NCBI GenBank assembly: GCA_910587505.1
Contig: CAJULD010000034.1
Span: 1-29,432 of the forward strand
Length of the DNA: 29,432 nucleotides
Direction of reading: 5' to 3'
Origin: an uncultured Oscillospiraceae bacterium
GTDB lineage: Bacteria; Bacillota; Clostridia; Oscillospirales; Oscillospiraceae
Under the pieces are notes generated by a model that was given only the letters and a program-made list of their open reading frames with translations, made no database searches and was not told the origin of the DNA. This document shows positions 7,486 through 15,259 of this stretch, one piece after another. Numbering within the stretch: position 1 is the stretch's first letter; the number at the start of each line of letters is the position of its first letter. The position numbers and the translations under genes are program-made.

Positions 7486-8784
7486 ATGAAAAACAGCACG
7501 TTTGCGACAAAATTGATGCTGGCCGCCATTACCCTGACCGTACTGGTCTATTTCGGCGTAAACCTGGCCGCCTATTTTTCCGATCCCTACACGACCACCG
7601 TGGCATTCAGCTATGTGGGGGAGAACGCGGTCACCGTCTCCGGCTATGTGGTCCGGGATGAGGAGGTCCTGGAGGGCGGCGGCGACCTGGTCTACTCCTC
7701 CCGGAGCGAGGGGGAGCGGGTCGGCCGGGGCGGCGTCGTCGCTCTGGTGTACCCCGACGCCCAGGCGCTGGAGGACGCCAACACGCTTCGGGAGCTGACC
7801 GGCCGGATGGACCAGCTGCAATATGCCCGCTCCCTGGCGGAGGGCAGTCAGGCCTCCGCCCGTCTGGATGACGAGATTGCCGGGACCCTTTCCGGCTTCC
7901 GCGGCGCTATGGCCTCCGGAGATCTGGAGGCGGCCTCCCGGACCGGGCAGTCCCTTCGCGCCGCGGTCCTCCGCCGGGAATACGCCTACTCCGGCGCAGA
8001 GGGACTGGACGCCTCCATTGCCTCCCTGCAGGAGCAGATCAGCGCGCTGTCCGCCGCCGCCGGGGAGGTTGCCACCCGGGTTTCCGCGCCGGAGGCGGGA
8101 CTGTTTTCCGGACTGGTGGACGGGTACGAGTCCGTTTTGTCCCTCGCGTCGGTCCAGGAGATGACGCCCGCCGGATATCGCACCATTGCGCCCGTCTCCA
8201 CCGGGGGCGTGGGCAAGATGATCTATGGCGATGAGTGGGCCTTTGTCACCCTGATGCGCAGCGAGGATGTGAAGCGCCTTCAGAAGGGGGATACCGTTAC
8301 CCTGCGGTTCCAGAAGGGGCTGGACCGGGATATGAGCATGAAGGTATCCTATATCAGCGAGGAGGAGGGCGGCCGCCGGGTGGTGGCCTTCAGCACCCGG
8401 CGCTACCTCCATCTGGCCACCCTTCTGCGCCACCAGAACGCCCAGGTGATTTTTGCCAGTTACGACGGCATCCGGGTGCCCCGCAGCGCCGTCCGGGTGG
8501 ACGCCCAGGCGGTGACCGACGAGAACGGACAGCCCGTTCTGGACAGCCAGGGGAATCCCAAGACCCGGCCTGTTACCTGCGTCTACTGCCTCTGGGGCGA
8601 TACCGCCCGGCTCAAGCCGGTGAAGGTGCTCTGGCAGGAGGAGGAATATATTCTGGTGGCCGCCGACGAGGAGGCCCTCACGGGCTTCTCTCAGGGGCAG
8701 GTCCGGGAGGGACGCCGCCTCCGGGCCGGAGACCAGGTGATTACCGCTGCGGCGGAGATGTACGACGGAAAGGTGGTCCGGTAG
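7486..8784 (+). CDS. HlyD-like membrane-anchored adaptor protein
   Basis: 432 aa with an N-terminal membrane anchor (about 9-29) and no lipobox. After it comes a lipoyl/barrel-type segment (VSGYVVRDEEVL and EGERVGRGGVVALVYPD, the usual HlyD biotinyl-lipoyl signature). A helical hairpin region (about 95-205) is followed by beta-rich domains (ISEEEGGRRVVAFSTRRYLH, GIRVPRSAV). This is the layout of periplasmic-adaptor-like proteins. No transporter partner is nearby. The gene precedes yggS with no gap and sits upstream of sepF, an arrangement I recall from other clostridia, suggesting an envelope or division role. Its exact function is unknown. ATG 7486 follows a GA-rich Shine-Dalgarno (GGAGAGAGAG). 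Confidence 0.75.
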   Translation: MKNSTFATKLMLAAITLTVLVYFGVNLAAYFSDPYTTTVAFSYVGENAVTVSGYVVRDEEVLEGGGDLVYSSRSEGERVGRGGVVALVYPDAQALEDANTLRELTGRMDQLQYARSLAEGSQASARLDDEIAGTLSGFRGAMASGDLEAASRTGQSLRAAVLRREYAYSGAEGLDASIASLQEQISALSAAAGEVATRVSAPEAGLFSGLVDGYESVLSLASVQEMTPAGYRTIAPVSTGGVGKMIYGDEWAFVTLMRSEDVKRLQKGDTVTLRFQKGLDRDMSMKVSYISEEEGGRRVVAFSTRRYLHLATLLRHQNAQVIFASYDGIRVPRSAVRVDAQAVTDENGQPVLDSQGNPKTRPVTCVYCLWGDTARLKPVKVLWQEEEYILVAADEEALTGFSQGQVREGRRLRAGDQVITAAAEMYDGKVVR

Positions 8785-9480
8785 ATGAGCATTGCGGAAA
8801 ACATTGGGCGCATCCGGGAGCGGATGAACGCCGCCGCCCTGGCGGCGGGCCGGGACCCGGCGGAGATTCTGCTGGTGGGAGCCAGCAAGATGAACGGCGC
8901 AGCCGCCTGCCGGGAAGCCATCGCCGCCGGGATCGACGCGCTGGGAGAAAACCGGGTGCAGGAGATGACCGCCAAGCTGGCGGAGCACGCCTATGACGGC
9001 GCGCCCCTCCACTTTATCGGGCATCTCCAGCGCAACAAGGTCCGCCAGGTGGTAGGGAAGGCTGCTCTGATTCAGTCGGCGGGCTCTCTGGAGCTGCTGG
9101 AGGAGATCCGGCGGCAGGCGGAGAAGCAGGGGCTGGTTCAGGATGTGCTGCTGGAGGTAAACATCGGCGGGGAGGAGAGTAAAAGCGGTTTTTCCCCCGA
9201 TGAACTGTACCCGGCGGCAGAGGCGGCGCGAACATTTCCCGGCATTCGTGTCCTTGGACTGATGACGATTCCTCCCGTCGCGGAGGAATCCCATGGGAAT
9301 TTGCCCTATTTTGAGAAAGTTTCCAAGCTTTATGTTGACATAAGCCGGAATTTGTATGATAATAGCTTTAAATACCTGTCCATGGGGATGAGCGATGACT
9401 TTGAGGATGCCATAGCCGCCGGAGCGACCATGATCCGGGTTGGCTCGGCCATCTTTGGGCATAGACAGTACCAAGTATGA
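8785..9480 (+). CDS. yggS: YggS/PROSC-family pyridoxal phosphate homeostasis protein
   Basis: 231-aa alanine-racemase-fold protein that binds PLP but has no known catalytic reaction; it controls free PLP levels. The PLP lysine is K35 in LVGASKMNG. Further signatures are GENRVQEM, LHFIGHLQRNK, VNIGGEESKSGF, LGLMTIPP, LSMGMSDDFEDAI and the C-terminal GSAIFGHR. The ATG starts on the base after the upstream stop. YggS next to sepF is conserved across Gram-positive bacteria. Confidence 0.95.
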   Translation: MSIAENIGRIRERMNAAALAAGRDPAEILLVGASKMNGAAACREAIAAGIDALGENRVQEMTAKLAEHAYDGAPLHFIGHLQRNKVRQVVGKAALIQSAGSLELLEEIRRQAEKQGLVQDVLLEVNIGGEESKSGFSPDELYPAAEAARTFPGIRVLGLMTIPPVAEESHGNLPYFEKVSKLYVDISRNLYDNSFKYLSMGMSDDFEDAIAAGATMIRVGSAIFGHRQYQV

Positions 9481-9496
9481 TTTGGAGGTTTCCACC

Positions 9497-9949
9497 ATGA
9501 GCTTTTTCGACAACATCAAGCGGATGATCAGCCCTCTCAGCGACGAGGACGACGATTACCCCGAGTTCTTCGGCGACGGCGACTCGCCCTTTATCGACGA
9601 GCGTCCCCGCAGCGGCGACCGGAGCGGCGCGGTGGACAGCCGCCGGGGCAAGGTGGTGAACATCCACGCCACCACCCAGCTGAAGGTGGTGCTGGTGAAG
9701 CCGGAGCGCTTTGAGGCGGCCAGCGAGATTGCCGACCATCTCAAGGAGAAGCGCACGGTGGTGGTGAACCTGGAATCCACCCACAAGGATATTGCCCGGC
9801 GGCTGATTGACTTCCTCTCCGGCGTGGCCTACGCGGGAGAGGGGAAAATCAAGAAGGTTGCCGCCAATACGTACATCATCACCCCCTATTCGGTGGACAT
9901 TCAGGGAGACCTGATCGATGAGCTGGAGAGCAACGGGATGTATTTTTAA
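9497..9949 (+). CDS. sepF: Cell division protein SepF
   Basis: 150 aa. An N-terminal amphipathic membrane-targeting helix (MSFFDNIKRMI) leads through an acidic linker to the SepF core (about 50-150: VVNIHATTQLKVVLVKP, VVVNLESTHKDIARRLIDFLSG, KVAANTYIITP). SepF bundles FtsZ filaments and anchors them to the membrane. The frame is open from 9440 inside yggS, but ATG 9497 has TGGAGG at 9483-9488 and gives the expected N-terminal helix. It lies 16 nt after yggS. It is followed by a long hairpin-rich gap before divIVA. Confidence 0.94.
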   Translation: MSFFDNIKRMISPLSDEDDDYPEFFGDGDSPFIDERPRSGDRSGAVDSRRGKVVNIHATTQLKVVLVKPERFEAASEIADHLKEKRTVVVNLESTHKDIARRLIDFLSGVAYAGEGKIKKVAANTYIITPYSVDIQGDLIDELESNGMYF

Positions 9950-9952
9950 AAG

Positions 9953-10122
9953 TCAAATGAAACGGCCGCGCCATTTCATTTGAAGAGGGATTTCGCTGCG
10001 TTCTGCGCTTCACCGTCAGTCGTGGACTGACGGTTCGACGCTCACTTCGCGAGAAGTGTTTTTTCAAGGCGCCTGTCCTTGAAAAAACGATTGGATGTTA
10101 TTTCGCGCCAGCGGACGCGAAA
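9953..10122 (+). other. Five-hairpin array between sepF and divIVA (possible leader RNA or repeat)
   Basis: Five consecutive inverted repeats fill this gap. (1) TCAAATGAAA 9953-9962 with TTTCATTTGA 9974-9983. (2) ACCGTCAGTC 10012-10021 with GACTGACGGT 10025-10034. (3) CACTTC 10043-10048 with GAAGTG 10053-10058, closing a GCGA (GNRA) loop and followed by six Ts. (4) TTTTTTCAAGG 10059-10069 with CCTTGAAAAAA 10077-10087. (5) TTTCGCG 10101-10107 with CGCGAAA 10116-10122. Hairpin 3 plus the Ts looks like a small terminator, but its T-run is the left arm of hairpin 4, so the two compete. I see no protein frame and recognise no known RNA family. Confidence 0.6.
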
Positions 10123-10171
10123 CTCTGCGAGGCTTTTTAGCTCTACTTGGATTTAGGAGGGACCACATACG

Positions 10172-10960
10172 ATGATGACCCCGCAGGAAGTGGCGAACTG
10201 CACGTTCGCCAAATCGATGATGGGCGGCTATAACATGGCGTCGGTGGATGATTTTCTGGACAAGCTGACGGAGGACTACGCCGCGCTTTACAAGGAAAAC
10301 GCCGCGCTGAAGGCCAAGCTGAAAATGACGGTAGACAAGATGACGGAGTACCGGGAATCGGAGGACGCCATCCGCTCCACCCTGCTGGCGGCGCAGAAGA
10401 TGTCCACAGCCATGCTGACCGAGGCGGAGCAGAAGCGGGACGCCATGATTGCCGGCGCTTCCGCCGAGGCTCAGGCACGGGTGACCGAGCTGAAACAGCA
10501 GATTGCCGAGGAGGAGCGCCGCCTGTCGGCGGTGCAGTTCCAGGTGGACAAGGAGCTGGAGGCGGAGCGCAGGCGCCTGAACGTGGGCCAGGAGCAGCTT
10601 CGGGCCTTTATCAAAGAGGTCCGGGCGGTGTGCGAGGAGGAGCTTGCCCAGCTGGAGCTGCTGCCGTCGCTTCCGGCAGAGGAACCCAGGCCGGAACCGG
10701 TGGTGCAGGTGATCCCGCCCGCCCCGCAGCCGGAGCCCCAGGGGAAAGAAGAGGACCTTTCCCACGATGATCTGGTCCAGGCCCTCTCCGCCTTTGCGTC
10801 CGTGGAGGAGCCGGAGCCGTCCCCTGCTCCCCGGAGCGACCCGGAGCCTGCCGAAGCCGAAGAAGACCCCTTTGCGGAAGAGGATCTGGAGGACACGGAG
10901 GCAACGAGGATCATCAACCTGGACGATCTGCAGTTTGGCCCCAATTATACGAAAGACTGA
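10172..10960 (+). CDS. divIVA: DivIVA-domain cell division / polar scaffold protein
   Basis: 262 aa. The N-terminal DivIVA membrane-binding segment is clear: FAKSMMGGYNMASVDDFLDKLTEDY, matching the family GY...VD.FL pattern. Coiled-coil stretches follow (about 30-60 and 85-165, rich in Glu, Ala, Lys). A long Pro/Glu-rich acidic tail (about 170-262) is probably disordered and ends in a short hydrophobic motif near RIINLDDLQF. DivIVA proteins sense negative membrane curvature at septa and poles. The start is the first of two adjacent ATGs, with AGGAGG at 10155-10160. Location downstream of sepF supports the call. Confidence 0.9.
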   Translation: MMTPQEVANCTFAKSMMGGYNMASVDDFLDKLTEDYAALYKENAALKAKLKMTVDKMTEYRESEDAIRSTLLAAQKMSTAMLTEAEQKRDAMIAGASAEAQARVTELKQQIAEEERRLSAVQFQVDKELEAERRRLNVGQEQLRAFIKEVRAVCEEELAQLELLPSLPAEEPRPEPVVQVIPPAPQPEPQGKEEDLSHDDLVQALSAFASVEEPEPSPAPRSDPEPAEAEEDPFAEEDLEDTEATRIINLDDLQFGPNYTKD

Positions 10961-11023
10961 CAAGGAGGCGGCCTGCGGCCGCCTCCTTGTGTCAGAAAAG
11001 ATGCATTGCTTCTTTTCTGACAC
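10961..11023 (+). terminator. Tandem hairpins after divIVA (probable terminator)
   Basis: A perfect 13-bp stem, CAAGGAGGCGGCC (10961-10973) with GGCCGCCTCCTTG (10977-10989) and loop TGC, begins at the base after the divIVA stop. It abuts a second 12-bp stem, TGTCAGAAAAGA (10990-11001) with TCTTTTCTGACA (11011-11022). Neither has a clean T-run after it, so termination efficiency is uncertain. The second stem lies just before the HAD gene and could act in its leader. Confidence 0.45.
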
Positions 11024-11047
11024 AGGGAAGACGAAAGGAGAAACGCC

Positions 11048-11896
11048 ATGTCAAATCAGACCATCGTAGCTCTCCTCTATGACTTTGACAGGACCCTGTG
11101 TACCCAGGATATGCAGAACTACGCCTTTATTCCCTCCCTGGGGCTGGCCCCCGGCGACTTCTGGAAAATCGCCAACGATTTCGGGCGGCAGGAGAAGATG
11201 GACAGCGTCCTGGCCTACATGTATACCATGCTCCGGGAATCGGAAAAGCGGGGTCTGCCGCTGACCCGGCAGCAGCTGAACCACTGCGGGCGGAGCGTCT
11301 CCTTTTTCCCCGGCGTCACCGACTGGTTCCGGCGGATCAATCAGTACGGGGGCCTGCTTGGCGTACAGGTGGAGCACTATGTGATCTCCTCCGGCCTCCG
11401 TGAGATCATCGACGGCAGCGCCATTGCCGGCGAATTCAGGGAGGTTTACGCCAGCGAATTTTTCTACGACGGACAGGGACGGCCGGTCTGGCCCCGCCTG
11501 GCGGTGAACTTCACCGCCAAGACCCAGTTTGTTTACCGGATCAACAAGGGAGTGCTGGACGTCTCCGACGACCGGACCCTTAACGACTCCATGCCTGACG
11601 ACAGCAAGCGGGTGCCCTTCTCCAATATGATCTATCTGGGTGACGGACTCTCCGACGTGCCCTGCATGAAAATGATGCGGGCCTACGGCGGCCAGGCCAT
11701 CGCCGTTTACCAGGCGGTGAACCGCCGGGGCGTGGAACAGCTGCTGCGGCAGGGCCGGGTGGACTTCATCTATCCCGCCGACTACCGGGAGGGCGCGGCG
11801 CTGGAGATCACGGTGAAAAACATCATCCGGAAAATGGCGGTCAGCCAGCAGCTCTATGAGGAGAACGCCGTACAGCTGCGGGCCATTCAACAATAA
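11048..11896 (+). CDS. HAD-superfamily hydrolase (phosphatase-like)
   Basis: 282 aa. HAD motif I is YDFDRTL (D12 nucleophile, D14 acid/base); motif II is probably the Ser pair in VISSGL; motif IV is YLGDGLSDVPCM (D199, D203). A helical cap lies between motifs I and II (about 20-100). HAD enzymes hydrolyse phosphate monoesters; the substrate cannot be inferred. The Arg in DFDRT replaces the more usual Gly. ATG 11048 follows AAAGGAG at 11034-11040. Nothing nearby points to a pathway. Confidence 0.85.
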   Translation: MSNQTIVALLYDFDRTLCTQDMQNYAFIPSLGLAPGDFWKIANDFGRQEKMDSVLAYMYTMLRESEKRGLPLTRQQLNHCGRSVSFFPGVTDWFRRINQYGGLLGVQVEHYVISSGLREIIDGSAIAGEFREVYASEFFYDGQGRPVWPRLAVNFTAKTQFVYRINKGVLDVSDDRTLNDSMPDDSKRVPFSNMIYLGDGLSDVPCMKMMRAYGGQAIAVYQAVNRRGVEQLLRQGRVDFIYPADYREGAALEITVKNIIRKMAVSQQLYEENAVQLRAIQQ

Positions 11897-11984
11897 AAAA
11901 TTTTTCGGCACAGGAACATTTCCTTTTCCTTTGCGTCTGTATCAGTATAGAGCACTTGCAGAAACAGAAAGGGAGGAAAATCGG

Positions 11985-12992
11985 ATGAAAAAGAAACTGT
12001 TTGCCCTCAGCGCGGCCCTGCTGCTGCTCCTGTCCCTGGCCGCCTGCGGCGGCAGCGCAGGCGGCGCCGACTTCAATTCCACTGCGCAGTCTGTTCCCCG
12101 CGCTCCCGCTTACACGGAAGAAAAGGGCTATGACATGCCCGCGGAGGAAATCGGGTGGGATACCGCCATGCCCGCTCCCGAACCGGAGAGCCCCGAAGGC
12201 GGTTATGGCGGAATGGACGGCAGCTACGGCGGCGTCCCCGCCAACGCCAAAATTATCTACACCGCCGACATGGACCTGGAAACCAGGGAGTTTGACGACG
12301 CCTCGAAGGCTCTGGCGGAAATCGTCAAAGAGCTGGGGGGATATTTCGAGGGACGCAACGTCAACCAGGGCGGACGTTACCGCAGTCTGAACTGCACCGT
12401 CCGGGTTCCGGTGGACAATTTTGTCACCTTCCTGGACCGGGCCGGGGAGGCCGCCCATGTGACCAGCCGCTCCGAGTACCTGGAGGACGTCAGCGAGGCC
12501 TATTACGATCAGGAGACCCGTCTGGCCACCCAGCGCATCAAGCTGGAGCGCCTTCAGGATCTTCTGAGCAAAGCGGAGAACATGGCGGACATCATCACCA
12601 TCGAGAGCGCCATCAGCGACACGGAGCTGCAAATCGAGTACCTCACCGGCAGCCTCCGGAAGTACGACAGCCAGATCAACTACTCCACGGTTAATCTCTC
12701 TCTCCGGGAGGTCTACCGCCTTTCTACCGACGAGGAGGTCCCGATGACCTTCGGCGACCGGCTGGCCGTGGCCTTTTCCAGCGGCCTGTCCGCCGGTGTG
12801 GCCAATCTGGACGATTTCGCCATCTTCGTTGCCCGGAACTGGCTGACGCTGCTGCTTTTTGCGGCGGTTATTGCCGGTGTGGTGCTGCTGTTCCGCCGCA
12901 GCAGGAAAAAACGGGCGGCAAGGTTCGCGCCGGTCCCGCCCCCGGCAGGCGGCGCAGAGGAGAAGAAGCCCGAAGAGAAAAAGGAAGATTGA
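11985..12992 (+). CDS. DUF4349 lipoprotein with C-terminal membrane anchor
   Basis: 335 aa. The signal peptide ends in a lipobox (LSLAAC, C21), so it is a likely LspA substrate. A Gly/Pro/Ser-rich spacer leads to a DUF4349 domain (about 88-305): IIYTADMDLETREFDDASKAL, the GGYFEG region, RVPVDNF, then a coiled coil with LERLQDLLSKAENMADIITIESAISDTE. A single C-terminal helix (about 285-312, LTLLLFAAVIAGVVLLF) is followed by basic residues and an acidic Lys/Glu tail. The domain's role is unknown. ATG 11985 has GGGAGG at 11971-11976; the open frame upstream overlaps the HAD gene and is not coding. Confidence 0.86.
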   Translation: MKKKLFALSAALLLLLSLAACGGSAGGADFNSTAQSVPRAPAYTEEKGYDMPAEEIGWDTAMPAPEPESPEGGYGGMDGSYGGVPANAKIIYTADMDLETREFDDASKALAEIVKELGGYFEGRNVNQGGRYRSLNCTVRVPVDNFVTFLDRAGEAAHVTSRSEYLEDVSEAYYDQETRLATQRIKLERLQDLLSKAENMADIITIESAISDTELQIEYLTGSLRKYDSQINYSTVNLSLREVYRLSTDEEVPMTFGDRLAVAFSSGLSAGVANLDDFAIFVARNWLTLLLFAAVIAGVVLLFRRSRKKRAARFAPVPPPAGGAEEKKPEEKKED

Positions 12993-13000
12993 CGCCCGCA

Positions 13001-13029
13001 GGGGCCGGCGCGGAGGCCGGCCCCTTTTT
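13001..13029 (+). terminator. Rho-independent terminator after DUF4349 gene
   Basis: 9-bp GC stem GGGGCCGGC (13001-13009) with GCCGGCCCC (13016-13024), a six-base loop, then TTTTT at 13025-13029. It lies 8 nt after the stop codon. Confidence 0.9.
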
Positions 13030-13425
13030 CAGGCGTGTGATATGCATGCTTTTTGGATAAAAACATCCGCGGACTTCAGGACATATTGATTTATCAAGGT
13101 GCGCTGCGGCAGTCCTTTGGGCAGCCCGGCTGCGCTGGCCTGATATCCGGCCGGGGCATCGACTTGCTTCAGTACATAAAAACCCGGAGGTGGTCTTCCC
13201 TCAGCATGGGTTTAAAAAAGGGGAAAAGTTGCCGGAGAAGAGGCAACTCTCGGGAAAATTTTCTCCTGCCGCCACGGCAGGCATCCGGCATCAGGCGGCT
13301 CCACGGGTTTAAGAATCTGTATTCATAATCGGTTTTCCGGTTGCCTTTTATTCGTACAGAAGGCAACCGCAGGTCTGAGGCGCGAAGCTCCGGATCCGGT
13401 AAAGAGGCGTTTTCCCGAAACGCCC
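13030..13425. other. Structured intergenic region, no convincing gene
   Basis: About 400 bp without a supported gene. It contains AGTTGCC (13227-13233) with GGCAACT (13242-13248), CCTGCCG (13265-13271) with CGGCAGG (13275-13281), and a 10-bp stem CGGTTGCCTT (13338-13347) with AAGGCAACCG (13360-13369). On the minus strand, a frame ending near 13030 reads PGFYVLKQVDAPAGYQ at about 13184-13137. That resembles SpaA/Cna-B repeats of surface proteins, but the frame has a stop just upstream and no start. It may be a decayed gene fragment, a dispersed repeat or chance. Base composition is more AT-rich than the flanking genes. Confidence 0.4.
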
Positions 13426-13454
13426 TTGACAATATCGAATATCGGTATTATAAT
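13426..13454 (+). promoter_or_regulatory. Consensus sigma-A promoter of padR-DUF2812
   Basis: -35 TTGACA (13426-13431), 17-bp spacer, -10 TATAAT (13449-13454). Both hexamers match consensus exactly. Such a strong promoter overlapped by operator repeats suits a repressed gene. Confidence 0.88.
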
Positions 13455-13482
13455 GGCGGCAGAACTATCGAATATCGCTATT
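13433..13482. promoter_or_regulatory. Tandem 17-bp operator repeats, probable PadR binding sites
   Basis: TATCGAATATCGGTATT (13433-13449) and TATCGAATATCGCTATT (13466-13482) are identical at 16 of 17 bases and start 33 bp apart, about three helical turns. The first fills the -35/-10 spacer and the second lies downstream of the start site, so a bound repressor would block the promoter. Autoregulation by the adjacent PadR protein is inferred. Confidence 0.7.
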
Positions 13483-13501
13483 GCAGAAAGGAGGCTGTCC
13501 C

Positions 13502-13822
13502 ATGGCGCGGGAAAAATTTCAGACCCTGACGGAGCAGATGTTTTATATCCTGCTGTGCCTCCAGCGGGAGTGCTGCGGGGTGGACGTGATGGACCGGGTG
13601 GCCCGGATGACCGGGGGCCGGGTGACCATCGGCCCCGGCACCCTGTACAGCCTGCTGGACAGCTTCCAGCGGGGGGGCTTCATTCAGGAGACGCGGGTGG
13701 AGGGCCGGAAGCGCAGCTATCAGATCACCGTGAAGGGCCGGCTGCGGCTGGAAGAGGAGGTCCGGCGGCTCCGCCGCCAGACAGAGGACTATGCAAAGTA
13801 CGGAGAGGAGGTCCGCGCATGA
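13502..13822 (+). CDS. PadR-family transcriptional repressor
   Basis: 106-aa winged-helix protein: LTEQMFYILLCL (helix 1), CCGVDVMDRVARMT, GPGTLYSLLDSFQRGGFI (recognition helix and wing start), KRSYQITVKGRLRLEEE (wing and C-terminal dimerisation helix). It is of the short PadR-s2 type. These act as repressors of their own operon and respond to envelope stress or small molecules. ATG 13502 has AAAGGAGG at 13487-13494. The stop overlaps the next gene's start (ATGA, 13819-13822). A PadR paired with a DUF2812 membrane protein is a recurrent clostridial arrangement. Confidence 0.93.
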   Translation: MAREKFQTLTEQMFYILLCLQRECCGVDVMDRVARMTGGRVTIGPGTLYSLLDSFQRGGFIQETRVEGRKRSYQITVKGRLRLEEEVRRLRRQTEDYAKYGEEVRA

Positions 13823-15210
13823 GCCGGGAGACAAAGCGCCAGATGTTCTGGTACCAGGTGGACGACACCGGGGCGATTGCCCGGCATCTGGAGAAAATGG
13901 CCGGGAAGGGCTGGCTGCTGGAGAAGGTGGACAACTGGTTTTTTACCTTCCGCCGGGCCGACCCCTGCCGGGTCAGATACACCGTCACCTTTTTCCCCGA
14001 GGCCTCCATCTTTGACCCCGGCCTCACCGAGGGGCAGGAGACCTACGCGGACTACTGCCGGGCCGCCGGGTGGGAGCTGGCGGCGGCCTACGGCCCCATC
14101 CAGTACTTCCGCTCCACCCGTCCGGACCCCACGCCCATTGAAACCGACGAGGCGGTGAAGCTCTCCGCCATCCGGCGGACCATGCGGAAAACCGCTGTGC
14201 CCAGCTACGCCATGCTGCTGCTTCTGCCGCTGATATACCTGCCGCTGCTCTCCATCCAGCTCCGGCATCCCATGGAGTTCTTCAGCAGCAGTTCCCAGCT
14301 GGCGCAGCTGGCCCTGATGGCGGGGATCGGCCTCTTTTCCCTTGGGAATCTGCTGGATTATCTGAGCTGGGTGCTGCGCTCCCGACGCAACCTGGCCCGG
14401 GGCGGGCCCTGCGTCCGGCCCCACACCCGCTTCCGGATGGGCCTCAATGTCATGATGCTGGCCGTGTGCGCCGTCGCGCTGGCCGTGTTTCTCCTGGACC
14501 CGGCCCTTGCAGGACGGCGGCCCGCCCTGCTCCTGTTTCTGGCGCTGTATGGCGGCGTCATCGCGCTGGGCCGCTGGATTCTGCGGGCGATGAAGAAGCG
14601 GGGAACCAGCCGGGGCAATGCGAAGGGCCTGTATTTCGCCTTTGCCCTGGCGGCGGGGCTGGTGGTGGGCGTCGGGACCCCCGTACTGTTCGGCGTCCTG
14701 GACGGCGCGGGGGTGATCCGCCTGGGCCGGGAGCCGGCGGAGACCTACACCAAAACCTGGAAAAACGCCGCCTGGACCCACACGCTGAACGTCTTTTACG
14801 ACGATCTCCCCGTCACCCTGGAGGATCTGGGCTATGCCGTCACGCCGGAGGACCACTGTACTTACGAAGCGGAGATCAGCCGCTCTCCGCTGGCCACTTA
14901 CAGCGCGTACACACAGGAGGCGCTCAGCTCCGACAGCGATCTTCCCCGGCTGGTTTATCAGACCTGTGACGCCCGGTGGCCCTGGCTGCTGGCGCGGTGC
15001 TGGGAGAGCCTGACGGCGGAAGAGAACGAAACTCCCTGGCCCCTGCAGCGGATGGACCCCGCCCCCTGGGGCGCGGAGGAGGCGTATCAGGAGGTGGGCT
15101 ATGACTCCTTCTGCCTCCGTTACCCGGACCGGATCGTCACCTGCCGCCTGTCCGGCGGCCCTCCGCCGGAACAGATCGAGGCCATCGTCCGGGCACTGAC
15201 AGAGAAATAA
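13819..15210 (+). CDS. DUF2812-domain membrane protein
   Basis: 463 aa. The N-terminal soluble DUF2812 domain (about 6-105) has FWYQVDDTGAIARHLEKMAGKGWLLEKV, RVRYTVTFFPE and YCRAAGWELAAAYGPIQYF. About five membrane segments follow (126-148, 163-187, 208-228, 236-256, 270-292). A C-terminal extracytoplasmic or cytosolic domain of about 160 residues (from 305) contains several Trp and Cys residues. The function of the family is unknown. Coupling to PadR (4-nt overlap) suggests an inducible membrane-stress or signalling module. The length is greater than that of minimal DUF2812 proteins because of the C-terminal domain. Confidence 0.88.
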   Translation: MSRETKRQMFWYQVDDTGAIARHLEKMAGKGWLLEKVDNWFFTFRRADPCRVRYTVTFFPEASIFDPGLTEGQETYADYCRAAGWELAAAYGPIQYFRSTRPDPTPIETDEAVKLSAIRRTMRKTAVPSYAMLLLLPLIYLPLLSIQLRHPMEFFSSSSQLAQLALMAGIGLFSLGNLLDYLSWVLRSRRNLARGGPCVRPHTRFRMGLNVMMLAVCAVALAVFLLDPALAGRRPALLLFLALYGGVIALGRWILRAMKKRGTSRGNAKGLYFAFALAAGLVVGVGTPVLFGVLDGAGVIRLGREPAETYTKTWKNAAWTHTLNVFYDDLPVTLEDLGYAVTPEDHCTYEAEISRSPLATYSAYTQEALSSDSDLPRLVYQTCDARWPWLLARCWESLTAEENETPWPLQRMDPAPWGAEEAYQEVGYDSFCLRYPDRIVTCRLSGGPPPEQIEAIVRALTEK

Positions 15211-15254
15211 AACGCGGCGCGCACCGTCAGACCAAACGGTGCGCGCCGCGTTTT
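15209..15254. terminator. Bidirectional terminator between DUF2812 and yabQ-divIC
   Basis: 16-bp GC stem ACGCGGCGCGCACCGT (15212-15227) with ACGGTGCGCGCCGCGT (15236-15251), flanked by AAAA and TTTT. It works in both orientations for the two convergent genes and overlaps the DUF2812 stop codon by 2 nt. Confidence 0.9.
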
Positions 15255-15259
15255 CCGGC

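Noticed and set aside
7219..9519. Very long open frame (over 760 codons) on the minus strand opposite hfq, HlyD-like, yggS and sepF
   Set aside because: It is antisense to several confirmed genes and its product shows no family motif. Long antisense frames are expected in GC-rich DNA.
13053..13328. 91-codon plus-strand frame in the gap before padR
   Set aside because: It has no ribosome site, starts just after a strong terminator and spans two hairpins; no domain is seen.
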